From: Bacillota bacterium
GTDB taxonomy: Bacteria; Bacillota_I; Bacilli_A; Acholeplasmatales; Acholeplasmataceae
Length of the DNA: 8,845 nucleotides
Direction: 5' to 3'
NCBI GenBank assembly: GCA_030830185.1
Contig: JAURNN010000034.1
Span: 1-8,845, forward strand
Part shown: positions 6,043 to 8,845 of the stretch, one piece after another
Position numbering within the stretch: the stretch's first letter is position 1
Layout of the letters: each line of letters opens with the position of its first letter
Notes under the pieces: model-generated
What the model was told of the DNA's origin: nothing
Database searches by the model: none
The model's input: only the letters and a program-made list of their open reading frames with translations
Translations under genes and position numbers: made by a program

Positions 6043-7290
6043 ATGAAAAGAATAGCAATTGTTGGACTCCAATGGGGCGATGAAGGAAAAGGAAAAATGA
6101 CAGATGTGCTTGCGAAACAAGCAGATCTGATTGTTCGTTATCAAGGTGGAGATAATGCAGGACACACAGTGAAATTTGATACGTATACGTATGACTTACA
6201 TATATTACCTTCAGGTGTGATTCATCCACATGTGATTTCTATTTTAGGACCAGGGATGGTCATTAATTTAGAAACACTTTTTAATGAGAAAAAACCATTT
6301 CCACATGCAACCATTAAAGTTTCTAATCGTGCACATTTAATTCTTCCTTTTCATAAGACATTAGATGCCAAAAAAGAAGAGACGCAGCACATCGGTACAA
6401 CAAAAAGAGGCATTGGACCTACATATAGCGATAAAATTAACAGACAAGGATTACGTGTTGCCTCCCTTTTAAATAAAAATCGATTTATTCATGAAGCCAA
6501 TGCACTTGCAGCGTTACATCAAATAGATTTTGATGCAAAGGCATATTATGAGTTACATGAAAAAGAGATTATTGCGTTATTACCCCATATCATTGATGTT
6601 TCAAAACATTTAGATGTTGCCATCAAAGACGGTAAAACGGTGATGTTTGAAGGCGCACAAGGCGTGATGCTTGATATTTCTCACGGAACATATCCTTATG
6701 TCACATCATCATCCCCTTCTGTCTCTGGTATCCCTTCACAAGTAGGGATGGCACCATGGTTACTTGAAGGTGCACTTGGGATTGTAAAAGCTTATTCAAC
6801 ACGTGTTGGTGAAGGTCCCTTTCCAACTGAAATTCATACTGAACTTGCGCATCAAATAAGAGAAGTTGCACATGAATATGGTGTCACAACAGGAAGACCT
6901 AGACGTATTGGTTATTTAGACTTAATTTCTTTAAAACATGCCGTAAGAGTAAGCGGCATCACACACCTTGCGATTACCTTACTTGATGTAATTTCCGAAA
7001 TGGATGAGATCAAAGTATGTAAAGCTTACGAACTCGATGGAAATATCATCGATGAAGTACCTGCACACATTGATGATTTATCTCGGGTGATTCCAATTTA
7101 TGATAGCCTACCTTCATTTAAAGAAGATATTTCAAAAATTACTTCATATAAGGATTTACCTGAACCTGCAAAAGCATATATAAGTTATATTGAAAAAGCA
7201 CTTCATGCAAAAATTGCATATGTTTCAGTAGGACCAAAACGTGAACAAACAATTCAATTAGAAAATATATGGGAGGCATCACGTGATTGA
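6043..7290 (+). CDS. purA: Adenylosuccinate synthetase
   Basis: Makes adenylosuccinate from IMP and aspartate with GTP, the first committed step to AMP. At 415 residues it is slightly shorter than the usual 425-430. Visible: the N-terminal P-loop GLQWGDEGKGK (8-18) with catalytic D13; GGDNAGHTV (35-43) with catalytic H41; HILPSG (53-58); the IMP loop GTTKRGIGPTYSDK (118-131); FEGAQGVMLD (202-211); the aspartate-binding VTTGRPRRIGYLDL (291-304); and the guanine-contact region ITLLDV (311-316), where many homologues have TKLDV: the Lys is Leu, Asp315 is kept; then SVGPKR near the C-terminus. The start at ATG 6043 is chosen because GTGAGGT (6031-6037) precedes it by 5 nt and the family begins at this point; a longer frame from 5938 runs through the promoter. 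It overlaps purB by 8 nt, so the two form one operon. Identification secure. Confidence 0.97.
   Translation: MKRIAIVGLQWGDEGKGKMTDVLAKQADLIVRYQGGDNAGHTVKFDTYTYDLHILPSGVIHPHVISILGPGMVINLETLFNEKKPFPHATIKVSNRAHLILPFHKTLDAKKEETQHIGTTKRGIGPTYSDKINRQGLRVASLLNKNRFIHEANALAALHQIDFDAKAYYELHEKEIIALLPHIIDVSKHLDVAIKDGKTVMFEGAQGVMLDISHGTYPYVTSSSPSVSGIPSQVGMAPWLLEGALGIVKAYSTRVGEGPFPTEIHTELAHQIREVAHEYGVTTGRPRRIGYLDLISLKHAVRVSGITHLAITLLDVISEMDEIKVCKAYELDGNIIDEVPAHIDDLSRVIPIYDSLPSFKEDISKITSYKDLPEPAKAYISYIEKALHAKIAYVSVGPKREQTIQLENIWEASRD
7271..7276 (+). promoter_or_regulatory. Ribosome binding site deciding the purB GTG start
   Basis: GGGAGG inside the last purA codons is followed after 6 nt by GTG at 7283. 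The strength and spacing support this GTG as the purB start. The next in-frame ATG (7310) would cut off conserved N-terminal residues (MIERYQS). Confidence 0.75.
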
Positions 7291-8572
7291 ACGTTACCAA
7301 AGTCAACCAATGAAAACTATTTTTTCATTAGAAAATCGCTATGAAAAGATGTTAAAAGTGGAAGTCGCTTCCATTGAAGCGCTTCATAAGCGTGGAAAAA
7401 TCAACGAAGCTATTAAAGAAGAATTATTAAGTGGACACGTTAAACTGAGTGATATTTTAGAACGTGAACAAATACTGAAACATGATGTATTAGCTTTTGT
7501 TGAAAGTATGATGGCGCAATTTAATGATGCAAAACGCTACTTTCATTACGGATTAACTTCAACAGATGTTGTTGATAGTGCACAATCACTGATTATAAAA
7601 GATGCATCACTTCTTATTGATACTCATATTAGAGAATTATTAAATACAATATTAGACCATGCTAAAAAATACCAAAAGACACCAATGATGGCAAGAACGC
7701 ATGGCATGTATGCGGAAATGTCAACTTTAGGATTACGATACTTACGATTTTATGAAGATTTAAACCGATCTTATAAACGTTTTAATCAATCACTTAAAGA
7801 TGTTTTACAAGTTAAATTAAGTGGCGCTGTTGGCCATTATTCCATTTTACCGATAGAACATGAGCGACTCGTTGCAGACATTTTAGAATTAGATGTTCAA
7901 AAACTATCGACACAAGTGCTTGCTCGTGATAAACATGCTTCAATGATAAGTCACATGTCTATATTAGGATCTGTGATTGAAGATTTTGTGTTAGATATTC
8001 GCTTATTATCAAGATCAGATGTCAAAGAAGTATCCGAAGGTTTTTCAACCAAACAAAAAGGCTCTTCAGCAATGCCACATAAAAAAAATCCAATTACAAG
8101 TGAAAACTTAACAGGATTATCAAGAATGTTACGTGGGTATGTCACAATGGCCATGGAAAATATAGCGTTGTGGCATGAGAGAGACATTTCACATTCCTCC
8201 GTTGAACGTGTGATGTTTGAAGATTGCTTTAGTGTATTAGAGACAATGATTATCAAAACGAATGGTTTGATTCAAGATTTAGTCGTTTTTGATGATCATA
8301 TGCAACTTCATATTGATCAAACCTATCAAACGACATTTTCACAAAGACTCTTACATCAATGTATTGATGCACATTTAGATCGTATAGAAAGTTATGAACA
8401 TATTCAAAAAGCTTCTTTTGAAGCGATTCAAAACAAAATACCATTACGTGAAATAATTACTAAAAATCATTTTTTTAAGCCACTTCACAATCATTTGAAT
8501 GACATTTTTAGTCAAGAGAGTTATCTCTTACATTTAGTTCAAGTTTTTAATGATTTATACCCTAAAAAATAA
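7283..8572 (+). CDS. purB: Adenylosuccinate lyase
   Basis: A fumarase/aspartase-superfamily lyase that releases fumarate from adenylosuccinate (giving AMP) and from SAICAR in IMP synthesis; expected to be a homotetramer with shared active sites. Its 429 residues match the family. Visible: LKHDVLAF with H67, FHYGLTSTDVVDSA with H88 (87-100), ARTHGMYAEMS with H140 (137-147), LSGAVGHYS (179-187), the mobile signature loop GSSAMPHKKNP (260-270) with catalytic Ser261/262 and K267, E274 in SENLTGL, and LWHERDISHSSVER (296-309). These correspond, one residue lower, to H68, H89, H141, K268 and E275 of the B. subtilis enzyme as I recall it. The stretch after RTHG reads MYAEM, where most relatives have VHAEP. 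It starts with GTG inside the end of purA, behind a good ribosome binding site, so translation is coupled. No terminator is seen before the next gene. Identification secure. Confidence 0.97.
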   Translation: MIERYQSQPMKTIFSLENRYEKMLKVEVASIEALHKRGKINEAIKEELLSGHVKLSDILEREQILKHDVLAFVESMMAQFNDAKRYFHYGLTSTDVVDSAQSLIIKDASLLIDTHIRELLNTILDHAKKYQKTPMMARTHGMYAEMSTLGLRYLRFYEDLNRSYKRFNQSLKDVLQVKLSGAVGHYSILPIEHERLVADILELDVQKLSTQVLARDKHASMISHMSILGSVIEDFVLDIRLLSRSDVKEVSEGFSTKQKGSSAMPHKKNPITSENLTGLSRMLRGYVTMAMENIALWHERDISHSSVERVMFEDCFSVLETMIIKTNGLIQDLVVFDDHMQLHIDQTYQTTFSQRLLHQCIDAHLDRIESYEHIQKASFEAIQNKIPLREIITKNHFFKPLHNHLNDIFSQESYLLHLVQVFNDLYPKK

Positions 8573-8579
8573 GGCTTCA

Positions 8580-8588
8580 TGCTATAAT
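8580..8588 (+). promoter_or_regulatory. Extended -10 promoter after purB
   Basis: TGCTATAAT, a perfect TATAAT with a TGn extension, begins 8 nt after the purB stop. No good -35 is present. Transcription would start near 8595, about 20 nt before the ATG at 8615. Since no terminator follows purB, the downstream gene may have both its own promoter and read-through. Confidence 0.6.
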
Positions 8589-8614
8589 ATAAAAGAATAT
8601 ATTGGAGGTTATTT

Positions 8615-8845
8615 ATGGCAAAGCATTACAATACAGTCACACCAAAAGTTCCAAAGGAAGTACTCATTGGTTTTGGTGTTGTCCTTGCAGTTGTTTTAAG
8701 TTTATTTTTACTGACTTTACGCTCAAATGAGCAACGCATTTATGATATTTACGAAGAAGTTGGTGCAGAATTAAGTTCAGACCATCCTTTTTATGAAGTA
8801 TCTTTTAATGGTTCACTTTTTAATGAAAGTTTAGAATCACGAATT
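8615..8845 (+). CDS. N-terminal part of a membrane-anchored protein of unknown function (runs off the window)
   Basis: The reading frame is open to the window end, giving 77 residues. It starts at ATG 8615 behind TTGGAGGT (8602-8609), a strong ribosome binding site with a 5-nt gap. The product begins MAKHYNTVTPKVPKEV, with basic residues K3, K11 and K14, followed by a single hydrophobic helix at about 16-35 (VLIGFGVVLAVVLSLFLLTL) with no signal-peptidase-like or lipobox Cys site, so it looks like an uncleaved anchor. The charged region after it (RSNEQRIYDIYEEVG, then SSDHPFYEVSFNGSLFNES) would be outside if the N-terminus is inside. I do not recognise a family from this fragment. It follows purB by 42 bp with its own extended -10 promoter, so a link to purine synthesis is not implied. 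Real gene very likely; function unknown. Confidence 0.8.
   Translation, partial: MAKHYNTVTPKVPKEVLIGFGVVLAVVLSLFLLTLRSNEQRIYDIYEEVGAELSSDHPFYEVSFNGSLFNESLESRI

Noticed and set aside
7951..8256. Antisense 101-codon open frame inside purB
   Set aside because: It lies opposite the catalytic signature of purB, with no expression signals and no recognisable protein features.
1..8845. Mobile element, CRISPR array, tRNA/rRNA or long structured RNA
   Set aside because: No direct repeat series, transposase, integrase or RNA gene signature was seen; gaps are all under 100 bases and are explained by promoters, ribosome binding sites and terminators.

Overview
This window reads as a compact piece of a low-G+C Bacillota-type chromosome (about one third G+C by eye). 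Genes nearly touch, the longest gap without a gene is about 94 bases, and no mobile element, CRISPR array, tRNA or rRNA is visible. Trp is written TGG throughout, and TGA is a real stop (helicase gene at 3639-3641, purA at 7288-7290). The standard bacterial code therefore applies. Together with the very AT-rich, tightly packed layout, this fits an Acholeplasma/Izemoplasma-like lineage or another small low-G+C Firmicute better than a Mycoplasma or Spiroplasma, which read TGA as Trp. The lineage is an inference from style, not from a marker gene.

Region 1 (1-4525) is mostly DNA repair on the + strand: the C-terminal two thirds of RecN (double-strand break repair), a Y-family translesion polymerase (DinB / Pol IV), a CshB-like DEAD-box RNA helicase and endonuclease IV (Nfo, AP-site repair). 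The helicase and nfo genes overlap by 4 nt, and the same gene pair is adjacent in Bacillus subtilis (cshB/yqfR-nfo/yqfS). A 55-residue single-pass membrane protein sits on the - strand between recN and dinB. Its terminator hairpin is built from the last codons of recN.

Region 2 (4526-6042) holds a lone glycogen/starch synthase (glgA) on the - strand. It is convergent with nfo across a bidirectional terminator that touches both stop codons, and divergent from purA across a 94-bp gap. In that gap the two predicted promoters overlap almost completely at their -35 hexamers.

Region 3 (6043-8572) is purA-purB with an 8-nt overlap. PurA makes adenylosuccinate from IMP and PurB cleaves it to AMP; PurB also acts earlier in IMP synthesis. 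A new extended -10 promoter follows purB and leads into a gene for a membrane-anchored protein of unknown function that runs off the window end.

I do not see a clearly new defence, toxin or mobile system. The points worth a second look are regulatory and architectural: shared promoter elements, a terminator embedded in a coding sequence, very short predicted 5' leaders, two uncharacterised small or partial membrane proteins, and motif deviations in the helicase, PurA and PurB.
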